This document shows positions 42,199-54,000 of a DNA stretch of 64,000 nucleotides, piece after piece. The stretch is from the NCBI GenBank assembly GCA_945881835.1, contig CAMCVP010000003.1, forward strand, positions 62,001-126,000, given 5' to 3'. The notes beneath the pieces are model-generated. The model was not told the origin of the DNA. It saw only the letters and a list, made by a program, of their open reading frames with translations, and did no database searches. The position numbers and the translations under genes are program-made. How positions within the stretch are numbered: position 1 is the stretch's first letter; every line of letters begins with the position of its first letter. The stretch is from Chryseobacterium gleum. Lineage in GTDB: Bacteria; Bacteroidota; Bacteroidia; Flavobacteriales_D; Sanyastnellaceae.

Positions 42199-43905
42199 AT
42201 GAAAAAATCCGTAAAAACAGGTCTTATAATCGGTAGTATTTCTCTGCTTCTTGGTCTAGCCGGTCTATTCTGGTATCTAGGAATGACAAACAACAAACAA
42301 CTCATTGCGAAAATTCCAAAAGACGCAGCAATGGTATTCAAAGCAGATTTGAAGAGCCTAGCAGACAAAGCCGAATTCAAAAAATGGAAGGAATTATCGA
42401 TGTTCGATGATATGAATGATGGCGATGGATTGTTTAAAGAAATTCTAGAAAATCCAAAAAAATGTGGTGTGAACTTTATGCAAAATGCATACGGATTCAT
42501 GAGCAAGGGCGATGAGGTATACGGTGGAATAATATTCGGAATCAAAGATGCAAAGGACTTTGAAGAAACGGTGAAAGAGATGGATAGTGACATAGAGGTT
42601 CAGAAGACTGACGGCATTTATACGGCCGAAGTAGATAAGAACGATGTTGCATTGGTGTGGGACAAGCATGTTGCCCTTTTATATTTTAGAAATGAAGACG
42701 ATGTATTGGAAAAGGCGAAGCAAGCCTTTTCTCAGGATGACGACATGAGTATGCTTGAAATGGACACCTACATGGAGTTTGAGTCTCTTGATGCCGATTT
42801 AGGTGTGTATATGAACATGAAGAAATTTCAAGAGTTTGCCTCTGAAATGGGGGGACAAGTTCAGGAACAATTCAAATCGTTGGAGAAGACAGAAAGTGTT
42901 GGAATGACCATGCTTTTTGAAGACCAACAATTGCTCATAGACGCAACATACTATCCGACTGAAGGTGCAACACTCGAGGAAATTTCAATGCTGAAGGAAG
43001 AAGGAATATCCGATGACTTAATCAAGCTTATTTCACCAACCAATCCAAAAGGATATTATGCGGCGAACATGAATCTCGACAAGATTCTAGGGCTTTATCC
43101 TCAAATAAATGAGGAAATGATGAAGGACGGATTTTCTCTGGATGAGTTCAAGAACAGTTTAAATGGGGAAATGACAATTTCTTTGATCGACGTTAAGAAT
43201 GTTCAGAAAATTCGCGAAGTAGCAGATTACGACAACTGGGAACCGAACGGATTTTATGACAATCCAGTTCCAATGAAGATGGACACAACATTTGAATTGT
43301 CTCCAATTTATAAAATCAACCTAGGGGTTAAGGATCGCGGAATTCTAGACAATATCATTGCAAAATTCGTGGCCAAGATGAATGAGCCAGTTGTGACCGA
43401 AGAAATTTTCGATGTGGAAGATTTAATGAAGCCGAGCTTTGACTCCTACATGACACCCTATGACAACTTAGGGGAAGAAATCGAAGAGCCGCAAGTGAAG
43501 CGTTACCAATACAATGGCTTGGAAGTTCTGGAATTGAAAGAGGAAGGATTCAAGTGGTACTATAAATACGATGGAAACTACATTTCAATTTCAAATGACG
43601 AATCCGCTTTTGCCTCTCAGAATTTTTCTTGGGATGAAGATGCTGAAGAAATGCTCAAGGATAAGGCGGGTTCAGGTTACATGGATTTGAACTACAAAAA
43701 CTATCCAGATATTGAAAGAGAGAACGCGAGATCCGTTCAAGAAGTAAAGAGCTTCTTAGAAATGTTAGATCACATGAAGTTCTCTTCAGATGGAACGTCC
43801 TTCCATTTTGAAATGAATTTCACCGACAGTCCAGATCACATTCTATGGCGCATGATGAAAACCATAGATGCCCATTTCTCAAAAGACAGAAGAGGCTACA
43901 ATTAA
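42199..43905 (+). CDS. Membrane-anchored extracytoplasmic protein, possibly DUF4836-like
   Basis: 568 aa. A single N-terminal transmembrane helix (about residues 8-29) is followed by a large acidic domain starting LIAKIPKDAAMVFKADLKSLADK. Openings of this kind occur in Bacteroidetes proteins grouped as DUF4836, but I am not certain. The body is rich in Asp, Glu, Met and Lys, with no enzyme motif. The 242-bp upstream gap holds TAACTTTC (42158-42165), a possible -7 box, and nothing else recognised. It ends overlapping the convergent DUF4403 gene by 4 nt. Confidence 0.65.
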   Translation: MKKSVKTGLIIGSISLLLGLAGLFWYLGMTNNKQLIAKIPKDAAMVFKADLKSLADKAEFKKWKELSMFDDMNDGDGLFKEILENPKKCGVNFMQNAYGFMSKGDEVYGGIIFGIKDAKDFEETVKEMDSDIEVQKTDGIYTAEVDKNDVALVWDKHVALLYFRNEDDVLEKAKQAFSQDDDMSMLEMDTYMEFESLDADLGVYMNMKKFQEFASEMGGQVQEQFKSLEKTESVGMTMLFEDQQLLIDATYYPTEGATLEEISMLKEEGISDDLIKLISPTNPKGYYAANMNLDKILGLYPQINEEMMKDGFSLDEFKNSLNGEMTISLIDVKNVQKIREVADYDNWEPNGFYDNPVPMKMDTTFELSPIYKINLGVKDRGILDNIIAKFVAKMNEPVVTEEIFDVEDLMKPSFDSYMTPYDNLGEEIEEPQVKRYQYNGLEVLELKEEGFKWYYKYDGNYISISNDESAFASQNFSWDEDAEEMLKDKAGSGYMDLNYKNYPDIERENARSVQEVKSFLEMLDHMKFSSDGTSFHFEMNFTDSPDHILWRMMKTIDAHFSKDRRGYN

Positions 43906-45362
43906 TTCGTGGAATAATTCACCACATCAATTTGTAAATTCCCATTGAGAGCTACAGTAATTTGTAGCTCTTTTTGTGTGGGGTAAAAACCAGTGATCTG
44001 AAGATTATTCAAAAGACCTTTCAATTTAACGCCAGGCATTAACTCTCCATTTAGTTGTTTTTCAATTTCAGTCTTAGCAGATTGAAGGGTAGGCGTTAAA
44101 TCAATGTTACACGCACTTTGAATGGTTTCGGTGAGTTTGGTTTGAAAGACATCGACTCCAGCGTTCATTAATACATGTTTCGACTTACTATCAATTTCAA
44201 TCGAACTAACACTCATTTTATTTGTTGAAGGGTCAATCTTCGGAGTAAGTGCTAAGAAGAATTTACAGTTCTTGTATTTCTTGAATCCCACTTTCATGTC
44301 GCACAAAACTTCCACTTGAATTTTCTGATTCCCCAATCCCGAAAGTGCGAGATTTTTCACGGTTATGCTTTTCTTCTGGTCATCGCTTGCAAAAGTGCTA
44401 CCAGCGGTCATTTCGTTCACTTTGGTGGAAAGACTTTCGTAGCTCGATTTAATTGGCATTTGAATAACAAAGCCCGAAGCCAAATCGTTTTGCACACTCA
44501 GCGGCGGTAGGGGGGGAATAGCTGCATTTTCATTTTTGTCTAAACTCATCACAGGAGTTGCGTCAATACCCAAGTTCACCTGAAGAATATTTCCATATCC
44601 ATACATAGGTCCTAATTTGAAATTAGAAGCATTAAAAGAGAGATAGCCATAGCCTGGAATTTCCATTTGACTATTCAGTTGCTTCCAGGCTTCATTCGCA
44701 TAACTTTTGAAATCAACTTTTAGACATTGCTGATCTATGTATTTACACACATCGAAAAGCGCAGGGCGCATGGCTTTCATAATTTCACCAGTCATGTCAA
44801 TCTTCAAAAATGTCATTTCACACGGATCCATTGGGTTTAATTTCGATAAGGAAGTGGACGTTATCAATTGGTAGTTTTGGTTCATGGAAAGGGTGGAAGA
44901 GAACTCGATTTCAACACGACGTTTCGTTTCGTTGCCGCTTCCACAAGAAAACGGAATACGCGGGTGAACGCAAGTTCCCCATACGCAACCCGTGCAATAA
45001 TTACCTTCAATGCCATACCACGCTTTTGTTCCAACAACGAATTTATTTCCGACTACATACCCATTTAGGTTTTCGCGGAACACATCGTACTTCGCTTGAG
45101 GACCGTCGCAAGCTCCGAATGAAGTGAAGTTCGGCCACTCTGGATTGCGGATAATGGGGGAAGAAGATTCGTTCGCGAATTTTAAAATTGGATCAATGGA
45201 AATATTGATGGGAATATTGATGTGTGAAACCCCTTGCGGCGGTCCCATCGGAATTTCAACCTCAGTCATTTCTGGAAGTGGAGCAGTAATTTTACATGAT
45301 ACAAGCATACTTGTAAAAGCAATAAATACAGTTAATGATCGGAGCATTTTTTTAGAAATCAT
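43902..45362 (-). CDS. DUF4403-family lipoprotein
   Basis: I start at the ATG at 45362, giving 486 aa with a lipoprotein signal (MISKKMLRSLTVFIAFTSMLVSC); the track's TTG six codons earlier is inside the leader. The sequence fits DUF4403, a family of repeated extended beta/alpha modules with lipid-transfer-like topology (SHINIPINISIDPILKFANE...; VEIEFSSTLSMNQNYQL; LKGLLNNLQITGFYPTQKELQITVALNGNLQIDV). Four cysteines (CTGCVWGTC and FSCGS) sit in one insert and could form disulfides or bind metal. Envelope location is inferred. Minus-strand TAATTTTG (45383-45390) is the likely -7 box. Confidence 0.8.
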   Translation of the reverse strand: MISKKMLRSLTVFIAFTSMLVSCKITAPLPEMTEVEIPMGPPQGVSHINIPINISIDPILKFANESSSPIIRNPEWPNFTSFGACDGPQAKYDVFRENLNGYVVGNKFVVGTKAWYGIEGNYCTGCVWGTCVHPRIPFSCGSGNETKRRVEIEFSSTLSMNQNYQLITSTSLSKLNPMDPCEMTFLKIDMTGEIMKAMRPALFDVCKYIDQQCLKVDFKSYANEAWKQLNSQMEIPGYGYLSFNASNFKLGPMYGYGNILQVNLGIDATPVMSLDKNENAAIPPLPPLSVQNDLASGFVIQMPIKSSYESLSTKVNEMTAGSTFASDDQKKSITVKNLALSGLGNQKIQVEVLCDMKVGFKKYKNCKFFLALTPKIDPSTNKMSVSSIEIDSKSKHVLMNAGVDVFQTKLTETIQSACNIDLTPTLQSAKTEIEKQLNGELMPGVKLKGLLNNLQITGFYPTQKELQITVALNGNLQIDVVNYSTN

Positions 45363-45382
45363 AGATTGAAAAATTTTCAACG

Positions 45383-45390
45383 CAAAATTA
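45383..45390 (-). promoter_or_regulatory. -7 box for the DUF4403 gene
   Basis: Minus-strand TAATTTTG fits TAnnTTTG, 20 nt before the chosen ATG. It lies back to back with TATTTTCG (45406-45413, plus strand) of the next gene. Confidence 0.42.
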
Positions 45391-45429
45391 CTCGGAACAT
45401 TGGCTTATTTTCGCTTCAAATTATTAACT

Positions 45430-46521
45430 ATGAAATCACTTCGACTTATTCTCGTTTTATCGTTGTTTGCATTCTCGGGAAAAATCTTTTCTCAAGGAAT
45501 GCCTATTTCAGTAATTGTATCTAATGCAGATTGTGCGGTTACTGTCGCGGGAACTTATGTAGACTCAGTTACTGGTACTTCAGGTTCTTTTCAATTGTTT
45601 GCAGCAGATCCAGCTGGAACTTCCTTCATGGGAACAGTATCCATTAACGCACTAGGAGCAAATTACATCATTTCAGTTTGTGCAACAGATTGCAACGGAG
45701 TGACTAACTGCGCAACGGGTTCAATGGTTTTAGGAGCCGTGACTACCTTCAACATTGATATGGGTGGAAATGGCGGAGGAGTTGTAGACAATGACGGAGA
45801 CGGCTTCAACAGTTTTGCAGATTGTAACGATAACGACGCTAATATCAATGCGAACGCAACTGAAGTATGCGATGGTGTTGACAATAACTGCGACGGTGTT
45901 GTCGATGAAGGTTGCAACACAGGTGGATGCACCTTAGACATTGTTCTTGTTCCAGACTCATTAGATAATAGCCCATTTGTGGTTTATATCTATTTGGCAG
46001 GACTTCCAATGGGAGGATCTATCGTTTGGGATTTCGGTGATGGTGGAGTTGCAACTTCAACATTTCCAACTTGGGTATATACAAACCTAGGAACTTACAC
46101 GGTTTGTGCTACCTATGCAGATGCTAGCGGGTGCACAGCAACAGATTGCGTAACATTCACTGTTAACGCAGACGGGTCAACGACTCCAGGTGGAATTAAC
46201 ATGCAAGGCTTCACGTTGAACGTTGTTGGAACCCTACCAAGTCCAAACGCAGTAGCTGAATTTTCTTCAGCAAATGATTTTACAATCTATCCAAATCCAG
46301 TTACTGAATCAGCGACCATTCAATGGAACGCTACCTCAACTGAGCAAGGTAACTTAGATGTGTTCAATGCACAAGGACAATTGATTTCTACAGAGCGTTA
46401 CACGGTTTCTGCAGGAGCTCAACAAGTTCATTTGAATACACAATCACTTTCAGCAGGAATGTACATTGTACGCAGTGTTTCGAATGCTGGTGTAGTTCGT
46501 CAGACTACATTCATGAAATAA
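45430..46521 (+). CDS. Secreted MopE-motif/PKD protein with T9SS sorting domain
   Basis: From the ATG at 45430, 363 aa with a signal peptide (MKSLRLILVLSLFAFSGKIFS). A MopE-type putative metal-binding stretch (DNDGDGFNSFADCNDNDANINANATEVCDGVDNNCDGVVDEGC) lies at about 120-162. A PKD-like domain (IVWDFGDGG...YTNLGTYTVCATYADASGC) lies at about 163-245. The C-terminal 80 residues are T9SS type A (FTIYPNPVTES...). The same MopE-type module recurs in the 2958-aa protein. The ORF-track start at 45400 is upstream of the signal peptide and within the promoter region. Confidence 0.87.
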   Translation: MKSLRLILVLSLFAFSGKIFSQGMPISVIVSNADCAVTVAGTYVDSVTGTSGSFQLFAADPAGTSFMGTVSINALGANYIISVCATDCNGVTNCATGSMVLGAVTTFNIDMGGNGGGVVDNDGDGFNSFADCNDNDANINANATEVCDGVDNNCDGVVDEGCNTGGCTLDIVLVPDSLDNSPFVVYIYLAGLPMGGSIVWDFGDGGVATSTFPTWVYTNLGTYTVCATYADASGCTATDCVTFTVNADGSTTPGGINMQGFTLNVVGTLPSPNAVAEFSSANDFTIYPNPVTESATIQWNATSTEQGNLDVFNAQGQLISTERYTVSAGAQQVHLNTQSLSAGMYIVRSVSNAGVVRQTTFMK

Positions 46522-46541
46522 TCAGACTCCTGAAGTGTGAG

Positions 46542-46570
46542 AAAAAGGTCGACCGTTGGTCGGCCTTTTT
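46542..46570 (+). terminator. Terminator after the MopE/PKD gene
   Basis: AAAAAGGTCGACC-GTT-GGTCGGCCTTTTT, a near-perfect stem ending in a T run. Confidence 0.85.
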
Positions 46571-46609
46571 CATGTCTGAATGATTTGTATTAAGTTGTGA
46601 CTATAAATG

Positions 46610-46635
46610 AAAAGAGCCGCATATGCGGCTCTTTT
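46610..46635 (-). terminator. Terminator of the rpoBC operon
   Basis: A perfect 26-bp palindrome, AAAAGAGCCGCAT and its complement, with a T run on both sides, so it also works for plus-strand read-through. It lies 22 bp after the rpoC stop. Confidence 0.88.
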
Positions 46636-46657
46636 AAGTTTTGAAGTAGGGAAGGTG

Positions 46658-49600
46658 TTATGCTTCTTCCACAGGGGCATTTGCACTGCGCTTCGCCATG
46701 ATGTTCACCAAGTCTTCGCTGTTGCCTACTAACATTTTTTGGAATCGACGTCCACCAGAACCCGCAGGAATTTGGTGACCAACGATAACGTTTTCTTTCA
46801 GTCCGTTCAAGAAGTCTGTTTTTCCTTGTACAGCTGCTTCGTTCAATACTTTCGTAGTCTCTTGGAACGATGCTGCAGAGATCCATGAATCTGTTTGCAA
46901 CGACGCTCTTGTGATACCTTGAAGTATTGGGCGGGCAGTAGCTGTAATGGCTTCACGAGATTCCATAACTGCTCTGTCTTTACGCTTCAACTCAGAGTTT
47001 TCAGTTCTGAATTGCAATGCAGTAATAACTTGACCTGCTAAGAATTTCTCAGAATCACCTGGCTCAGTAACAACAACTTTGTCGAATAACAAGTCGTTTT
47101 CATCAATGAACTCAGCTTTATCTACAGTGCTTCCTTGCAAGAAACGTGTATCACCGGCATCAAGAATTTCAACTTTGCGCATCATTTGACGAACAATAAC
47201 TTCGAAATGCTTGTCATTGATTTTCACACCTTGTAAACGGTATACCTCTTGAATTTCATTCACCAAGTATTCTTGAACTGCAGTTGGCCCTTGAATGTCT
47301 AGGATATCTCCAGGAGAGATAGCACCATCAGACAATTGCATTCCTGCACGAACGAAGTCACCATCTTGAACTAAGATGTGCTTAGCAAGGTTGATCAGAT
47401 ATTTCTTCTCTTCTCCAGTACGTGAGCGAAGGATAATCTCGCGGTTACCGCGTTTGATTTTTCCGTATTCAACAATTCCGTCGATTTCCGCAACGTTAGC
47501 TGGGTTAGATGGGTTACGTGCTTCGAACAATTCGGTCACACGTGGAAGACCACCGGTGATGTCACCACCACGACCCGCCATACGAGGGATCTTAGCAAGA
47601 ATACTTCCTTTGGTAGTTTTAACTCCGTTTTCAGTGTTCAAGTGAGCACCAACTGGAAGAGAGTAAACCTTAACCACTTCTTTGCCGCGAACGACTTCGA
47701 TACTTGGGTTTTTCTTCTTGTCTTTTGTTTCAATAATAATTTTCTCAGAGAATCCAGTTTGCTCATCGACTTCAGTCTTGAAGGTAATTCCTTCTTCAAT
47801 TGCGTCGAAGTTGATAGTTCCATCTTCCTCAGTGATGATAACACTGTTGAACGGATCGAACTCACAAATCACATCGTTCTTCTTAACGATATCGCCATTG
47901 TTTACATGTAGAACCGATCCGTAAGGAAGATTCATTGTAGCCATAGTGATACCTGTTTTCTCGTCGTTAATTTTCAATTCAGCAGAACGAGCAACAACGA
48001 CAGTAACTGTAACATTGTTTTCTTTTCTTTCAACTGTACGAAGATCTTCGATTTCAACGATACCAGGATATTTCGCTTTCAAATCAGAATCAATAGCCGA
48101 ACCAGACGCAGCACCACCCGTGTGGAACGTACGAAGAGTCAACTGTGTACCCGGCTCACCGATAGACTGCGCGGCAATAACACCAACAGCCAATCCTTCT
48201 TGAACCAAACGAGCAGAGGCAAGGTCACGACCGTAACACTTTGCACAAACTCCACGCTTGCTTTCGCAGGTTAATACAGAACGAATTTCCACTTCTTCAA
48301 TTCCAGCAGCTTCAATAGCATCTGCAATCTCTTCAGAAATTTCTTGAACCGCTTCAACAAGCAATTCATTTGTTTCTGGGTGGTATACATCATGAACTGA
48401 AGTTCTACCTAAGATACGATCGCGAAGGCTTTCTACAATTTCATCAGATTTCTTCAATGCAGTTGTATTCAATCCGCGAAGTGTACCACAGTCAACTTCG
48501 TTAATAATTACATCTTGCGCAACGTCAACCAAACGACGAGTTAAGTAACCCGCATCCGCCGTTTTCAATGCTGTATCGGCCAAACCTTTACGAGCACCGT
48601 GGGTAGAGATGAAGTACTCTAAGATCGACAAACCTTCTTTAAAGTTCGCCAAGATAGGGTTCTCAATCATGTCTTGTCCACCTGCAGCAGCGTTCTTCTG
48701 TGGCTTAGCCATCAGACCACGCATACCTGCTAACTGACGAATTTGTTCTTTCGATCCACGAGCTCCAGAATCATACATCATGTAGATGCTGTTGAATCCT
48801 TGTTGGTCTGTTTTCAAACGATCCATAAGGATGTTTGTCAAACGTGAGTTCGTATTCGTCCAAATGTCAATGATTTGGTTGTAACGTTCGTTGTTGGTAA
48901 TAAGACCCATGTTATAGTTCTCAAATACCTCAGCAACTTTATTTGTCGCTTCTCCAACAAGTTTTTCTTTCTCGTTAGGAACAACAACGTCTGTCAATTT
49001 AAACGACAATCCACCCTTGAATGCCCAATAGTATCCAAGATCTTTCATGTCATCTAAGAACTTCGCTGCACGAGCAATACCAACAATCTTAAGAATGTTT
49101 CCGATGATATCACGGAGAGCCTTCTTCGTCAATAATTGGTTAATGAATCCAACTTCAGGTGGAACAATTGCATTGAATAATACACGTCCAGCTGTTGTCT
49201 CAATAATGCTAGGCTCATCATTCATATCGTACCAACGTACTTTAATGAATGCATGCAAGTCTAATTGACCTTCGTTGAATGCGATAATAACTTCTTCTTT
49301 CGAATAGTAAGTTCTTCCTTCACCACGACAAGGCTTCTCGTCGGTACCCTCACGGCCTTTAGTAATGTAATAAAGACCCAAGACCATATCTTGTGATGGA
49401 ACCGTGATCGGTGCACCATTCGCAGGGTTAAGGATATTGTGAGAAGCTAACATCAATAATTGGGCTTCCAAAATTGCAGCACTTCCAAGTGGAACGTGAA
49501 CAGCCATTTGGTCACCATCAAAGTCAGCGTTGAATGCAGTACAAACAAGTGGATGAAGTTGAATTGCTTTTCCTTCAATTAATTTAGGTTGGAAAGACTG

Positions 49601-50956
49601 AATACCTAAACGGTGAAGGGTAGGAGCACGGTTCAACAACACTGGGTGACCTTTCAATACGTTCTCAAGGATATCCCAAACAATGGCTTCTTTTTTATCT
49701 ACGATCTTCTTTGCAGATTTAACCGTCTTTACAATACCACGCTCAATCATTTTGCGAATGATAAATGGTTTGAAAAGCTCAGCTGCCATATCTTTTGGCA
49801 ATCCACATTCGTGAAGTTTCAATTCTGGTCCAACAACAATTACCGAACGAGCAGAATAGTCAACACGCTTACCCAATAAGTTCTGACGGAAACGTCCTTG
49901 CTTTCCTTTCAATGAATCTGAAAGTGATTTAAGCGGACGGTTGCTTTCAGTCTTAACAGCAGAAGATTTACGGCTGTTATCGAACAATGAATCCACCGCT
50001 TCTTGAAGCATACGCTTCTCGTTACGCAAGATTACATCAGGTGCTTTAATTTCTAGTAGACGCTTAAGACGGTTGTTACGAATAATTACACGACGGTAAA
50101 GATCGTTCAAGTCAGATGTCGCGAAACGGCCACCATCCAATGGAACAAGTGGACGAAGTTCTGGTGGAATAACCGGAACCACACGAGTGATCATCCACTC
50201 AGGGCGGTTGATTACACGAGTATTCGCATCACGGAAGTTCTCAACAACACTCAAGCGCTTTAAAGCTTCGTTTTTACGTTGTTGTGAAGTTTCACGGTTT
50301 GCCTTGTCGCGCAATTCAAATGACAATGCATCTAAATCTAAACGAGCCAACAAATCATGAAGTGCTTCAGCACCCATTTTCGCTACGAATTTGTTTGGAT
50401 CTTTATCATCCAAGTACTGATTCTCACGTGGAAGTTGCTCTAGGATGTCCAAGTACTCTTCTTCTGTTAAGAATTGTCCGGCCTCCAATCCGCTACCTTC
50501 AGCATCTGTAACTGGACCAGCATTGATTACAACATAACGTTCGTAATAAATGATTTGATCTAATTTCTTTGAAGGCATACCTAAAAGGTATCCGATTTTA
50601 TTTGGAAGTGAACGGAAGTACCAAATGTGAGCTACCGGAACAGTAAGGGAAATGTGTCCCATACGTTCGCGACGAACTTTCTTTTCAGTAACCTCAACAC
50701 CACAACGGTCACAAACAATACCCTTGTAACGGATACGCTTGTACTTTCCGCAATGACATTCGTAGTCTTTAACAGGACCGAAAATCTTTTCACAGAAAAG
50801 ACCTTCGCGCTCTGGCTTATAGGTACGATAGTTAATGGTTTCCGGCTTCATTACCTCGCCAGAAGATCTCTCTAAGATCTCTTCTGGTGAAGCTAACGAG
50901 ATAGTGATTGATTTAAAATCACTGGTTGGTTTTGCTACTTTTTTTGCTTGAAGCAT
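46658..50956 (-). CDS. rpoC: RNA polymerase beta' subunit
   Basis: 1432 aa, full length for Bacteroidota. The N-terminal zinc site is [22 protein letters not shown] (about 66-90). The catalytic magnesium motif [12 protein letters not shown] is at about 474. The second zinc site is [16 protein letters not shown] (about 900), followed by the trigger-loop region [18 protein letters not shown]. It is followed by a strong palindromic terminator and preceded by rpoB at 51 bp. Confidence 0.98.
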   Translation of the reverse strand: MLQAKKVAKPTSDFKSITISLASPEEILERSSGEVMKPETINYRTYKPEREGLFCEKIFGPVKDYECHCGKYKRIRYKGIVCDRCGVEVTEKKVRRERMGHISLTVPVAHIWYFRSLPNKIGYLLGMPSKKLDQIIYYERYVVINAGPVTDAEGSGLEAGQFLTEEEYLDILEQLPRENQYLDDKDPNKFVAKMGAEALHDLLARLDLDALSFELRDKANRETSQQRKNEALKRLSVVENFRDANTRVINRPEWMITRVVPVIPPELRPLVPLDGGRFATSDLNDLYRRVIIRNNRLKRLLEIKAPDVILRNEKRMLQEAVDSLFDNSRKSSAVKTESNRPLKSLSDSLKGKQGRFRQNLLGKRVDYSARSVIVVGPELKLHECGLPKDMAAELFKPFIIRKMIERGIVKTVKSAKKIVDKKEAIVWDILENVLKGHPVLLNRAPTLHRLGIQSFQPKLIEGKAIQLHPLVCTAFNADFDGDQMAVHVPLGSAAILEAQLLMLASHNILNPANGAPITVPSQDMVLGLYYITKGREGTDEKPCRGEGRTYYSKEEVIIAFNEGQLDLHAFIKVRWYDMNDEPSIIETTAGRVLFNAIVPPEVGFINQLLTKKALRDIIGNILKIVGIARAAKFLDDMKDLGYYWAFKGGLSFKLTDVVVPNEKEKLVGEATNKVAEVFENYNMGLITNNERYNQIIDIWTNTNSRLTNILMDRLKTDQQGFNSIYMMYDSGARGSKEQIRQLAGMRGLMAKPQKNAAAGGQDMIENPILANFKEGLSILEYFISTHGARKGLADTALKTADAGYLTRRLVDVAQDVIINEVDCGTLRGLNTTALKKSDEIVESLRDRILGRTSVHDVYHPETNELLVEAVQEISEEIADAIEAAGIEEVEIRSVLTCESKRGVCAKCYGRDLASARLVQEGLAVGVIAAQSIGEPGTQLTLRTFHTGGAASGSAIDSDLKAKYPGIVEIEDLRTVERKENNVTVTVVVARSAELKINDEKTGITMATMNLPYGSVLHVNNGDIVKKNDVICEFDPFNSVIITEEDGTINFDAIEEGITFKTEVDEQTGFSEKIIIETKDKKKNPSIEVVRGKEVVKVYSLPVGAHLNTENGVKTTKGSILAKIPRMAGRGGDITGGLPRVTELFEARNPSNPANVAEIDGIVEYGKIKRGNREIILRSRTGEEKKYLINLAKHILVQDGDFVRAGMQLSDGAISPGDILDIQGPTAVQEYLVNEIQEVYRLQGVKINDKHFEVIVRQMMRKVEILDAGDTRFLQGSTVDKAEFIDENDLLFDKVVVTEPGDSEKFLAGQVITALQFRTENSELKRKDRAVMESREAITATARPILQGITRASLQTDSWISAASFQETTKVLNEAAVQGKTDFLNGLKENVIVGHQIPAGSGGRRFQKMLVGNSEDLVNIMAKRSANAPVEEA

Positions 50957-51007
50957 TTTGTGCAGTTTGAATGTCTATGTTAAAATTTCTTTTCGTTGTA
51001 TGTTGAA

Positions 51008-54000
51008 TTAATTCTGATTCAGATTAATGCTTAATCCTAATCCTCTTAATTCGTGTAACAATACATTGAACGATTCAGGAATACCAGGCTGTGGCATGGC
51101 ATCACCTTTAACAATCGCTTCGTACGTCTTCGCTCTTCCGATTACATCATCAGATTTAACAGTTAAGATTTCTTGAAGGATATTGGCAGCACCGTATGCT
51201 TCCAATGCCCAAACCTCCATCTCACCGAAACGTTGACCTCCGAATTGTGCTTTACCACCCAACGGTTGTTGTGTAATCAACGAGTATGGTCCGATTGAAC
51301 GTGCGTGCATCTTATCGTCAACCATGTGGCTTAGTTTGATCATGTATATCACACCAACAGTTGCTTGCTGCTCGAAACGAACACCAGTTCCTCCGTCGTA
51401 CAAGTACGTTACACCAAAGCGTGGAACACCTGCAGCATCGGTTTGATTAATGATATCATCCATTGATGCACCATCGAAAATAGGCGTTGCGAATGTCTGT
51501 CCAGTTTTTTGTCCAGCCCATCCTAAGATGGTTTCGTAAATCTGACCTAAGTTCATACGTGACGGTACCCCTAGTGGGTTCAACACGATATCTACTGTAG
51601 TTCCATCTTCCAAGAATGGCATGTCTTCATCGCGAACGATACGGGCAACAATACCTTTGTTACCGTGACGACCGGCCATCTTATCACCCACACGTAATTT
51701 ACGTTTTTGAGCAATATAAACTTTCGCCAATTTCACGATACCTGCTGGTAGTTCATCTCCAACCGTTAATTGGAATTTCATACGCTTGTATGAACCCAAC
51801 AATTCGTTGTGCTTCAAGTTGAAGTTGTGAACGCAACGACGAATAAGTGAATTCACTTTTTCATCTTTCGTCCAAGACTCTGTATTTACAACACTGTAAT
51901 CAATTGCTGAAAGAACTTTAGCATTGAACTTCGTTCCTTTTTTGATTTGCTCTTCTTTGAAGTAATTGAATACGCCTTGACAAGGAAGATCTTTAACGAT
52001 AGCTAAAATCTTGTCAACAAGAATCTTTTTCAATTCACCGTTGTCCTTATCGTGGTCTTTGTCTAAAGCTTCAAGAACTGCTTTATCTGCACTGTTTTTA
52101 GTTTTCTTTTCTTTAACTGTTCTGCTGAATAATTTCTTTCCAATTACAACACCTGTTGCACTTGGTGGAACTTTCAAAGAAGCATCTTTCACATCACCTG
52201 CGCGCTCACCGAAGATTGCACGAAGAAGTTTTTCTTCCGGTGTTGGATCTGTTTCTCCTTTCGGAGTGATTTTACCAATAAGAATATCTCCTTCTTTTAC
52301 TTCAGCACCAACACGAATTACTCCGTTTTCATCAAGATCGCGTGTAGCTTCTTCACTTACGTTAGGAATGTCTGAAGTCAATTCTTCAACACCACGTTTT
52401 GTATCACGCACTTCCGTGGTGTACTCATCGATGTGAATTGAAGTAAACCAGTCATCACGAACAACGCGCTCAGAAATAACGATAGCATCCTCGAAGTTGT
52501 AACCTTTCCAAGGCATGAAAGCCACTTTCAAGTTACGACCTAAAGCAAGTTCACCTTTTCGAGTTGCATATCCTTCAACGAGAATTTGACCAAGAGTAAC
52601 TTTGTCTCCTTTCTTCACCATAGGGCGAAGGTTGATACACATACTCTGGTTGGTCTTACCGAACTTACGAACGGTGTAAGACTTTGTAGCGCTATCGAAG
52701 CTAACCAATTCGTCGTCTTCGTTACGCTTGTATTTGATACGAATTTCTTCGCTATCTACATACTCAATCACACCATCTCCCTCTGCGGTAAGAAGAACAC
52801 GAGAATCTTTCGCAACGTATGCTTCCAATCCAGTACCAACGATAGGTGCTTCTGGACGAAGAAGTGGTACGGCTTGACGCATCATGTTCGATCCCATCAA
52901 CGCACGGTTAGCATCATCATGCTCCAAGAAAGGAATTAGTGATGCCGCGATAGAAGCGATTTGGTTTGGAGCAACGTCCATATAGGCAACAGCAGCAGGT
53001 GCAATAACAGGGAAGTCACCTTCCAAACGTGCTTTCACTTTTGTTCCTAAGAACTTACCTGAATCGTCGATGTCTGCAATCGCTTGAGCAATTACTTTAG
53101 AATCTTCGTCCTCAGCTGTAAGGTAAGTTACTCCGTTGTTGTTCATTGAAACTTTTCCATTTTCAACCTTGCGGTATGGAGTTTCGATGAAACCTAGTTT
53201 GTTAATTTTAGCATAAACGCAAAGAGAAGAAATCAAACCAATGTTTGGTCCTTCCGGAGTTTCAATTGTACACAAGCGACCGTAGTGGGTGTAGTGTACG
53301 TCACGAACCTCGAAACCTGCACGCTCACGCGAAAGTCCACCTGGACCAAGTGCCGACATACGGCGCTTGTGGGTAACTTCGGAAAGAGGATTTGTTTGGT
53401 CCATGAACTGAGAAAGCTGGTTTGTTCCGAAGAACGAGTTGATAACCGAGCTTAATGTTTTTGCGTTAATCAAGTCAATAGGAGTGAAGACCTCGTTATC
53501 ACGAACGTTCATACGCTCACGAATGGTACGAGCCATACGTGTCAAACCTACTGCGAATTGATTGTATAATTGCTCACCAACAGTACGAACACGACGGTTC
53601 GACAAGTGGTCAATATCATCTACGTCAGCCTTCGAGTTAACCAACTCGATTAAGTAACGAATGATGCTTAAGATATCGTCTTTAGTTAATGTACGTTGAT
53701 CAAGAGACATGTTCAATCCCAACTTGCGGTTGATACGGAAACGTCCTACTTCACCAAGGTCATAACGTTGTTCAGAGAAGAACAACTTGTCGATTACGCC
53801 ACGAGCTGTTTCCAAATCTGGTGGTTCAGCGTTACGCAATTGACGGTAGATATATTCAACCGCTTCTTTTTCAGAGTTGGTAGTATCTTTCTGAAGGGTA
53901 TTGTGAATCAGGGTGAAATCAGCAGCATTCGACTCTTCTTTGTGAAGAACGATTACTTTAGTTCCGCTTTCAACAATGATATCGATGTGTGCATCTTCAA

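Noticed and set aside
46610-46635. Perfect 26-bp palindrome as a protein-binding or recombination site
   Set aside because: T runs at both ends and its position just after rpoC make an intrinsic terminator the simpler reading.
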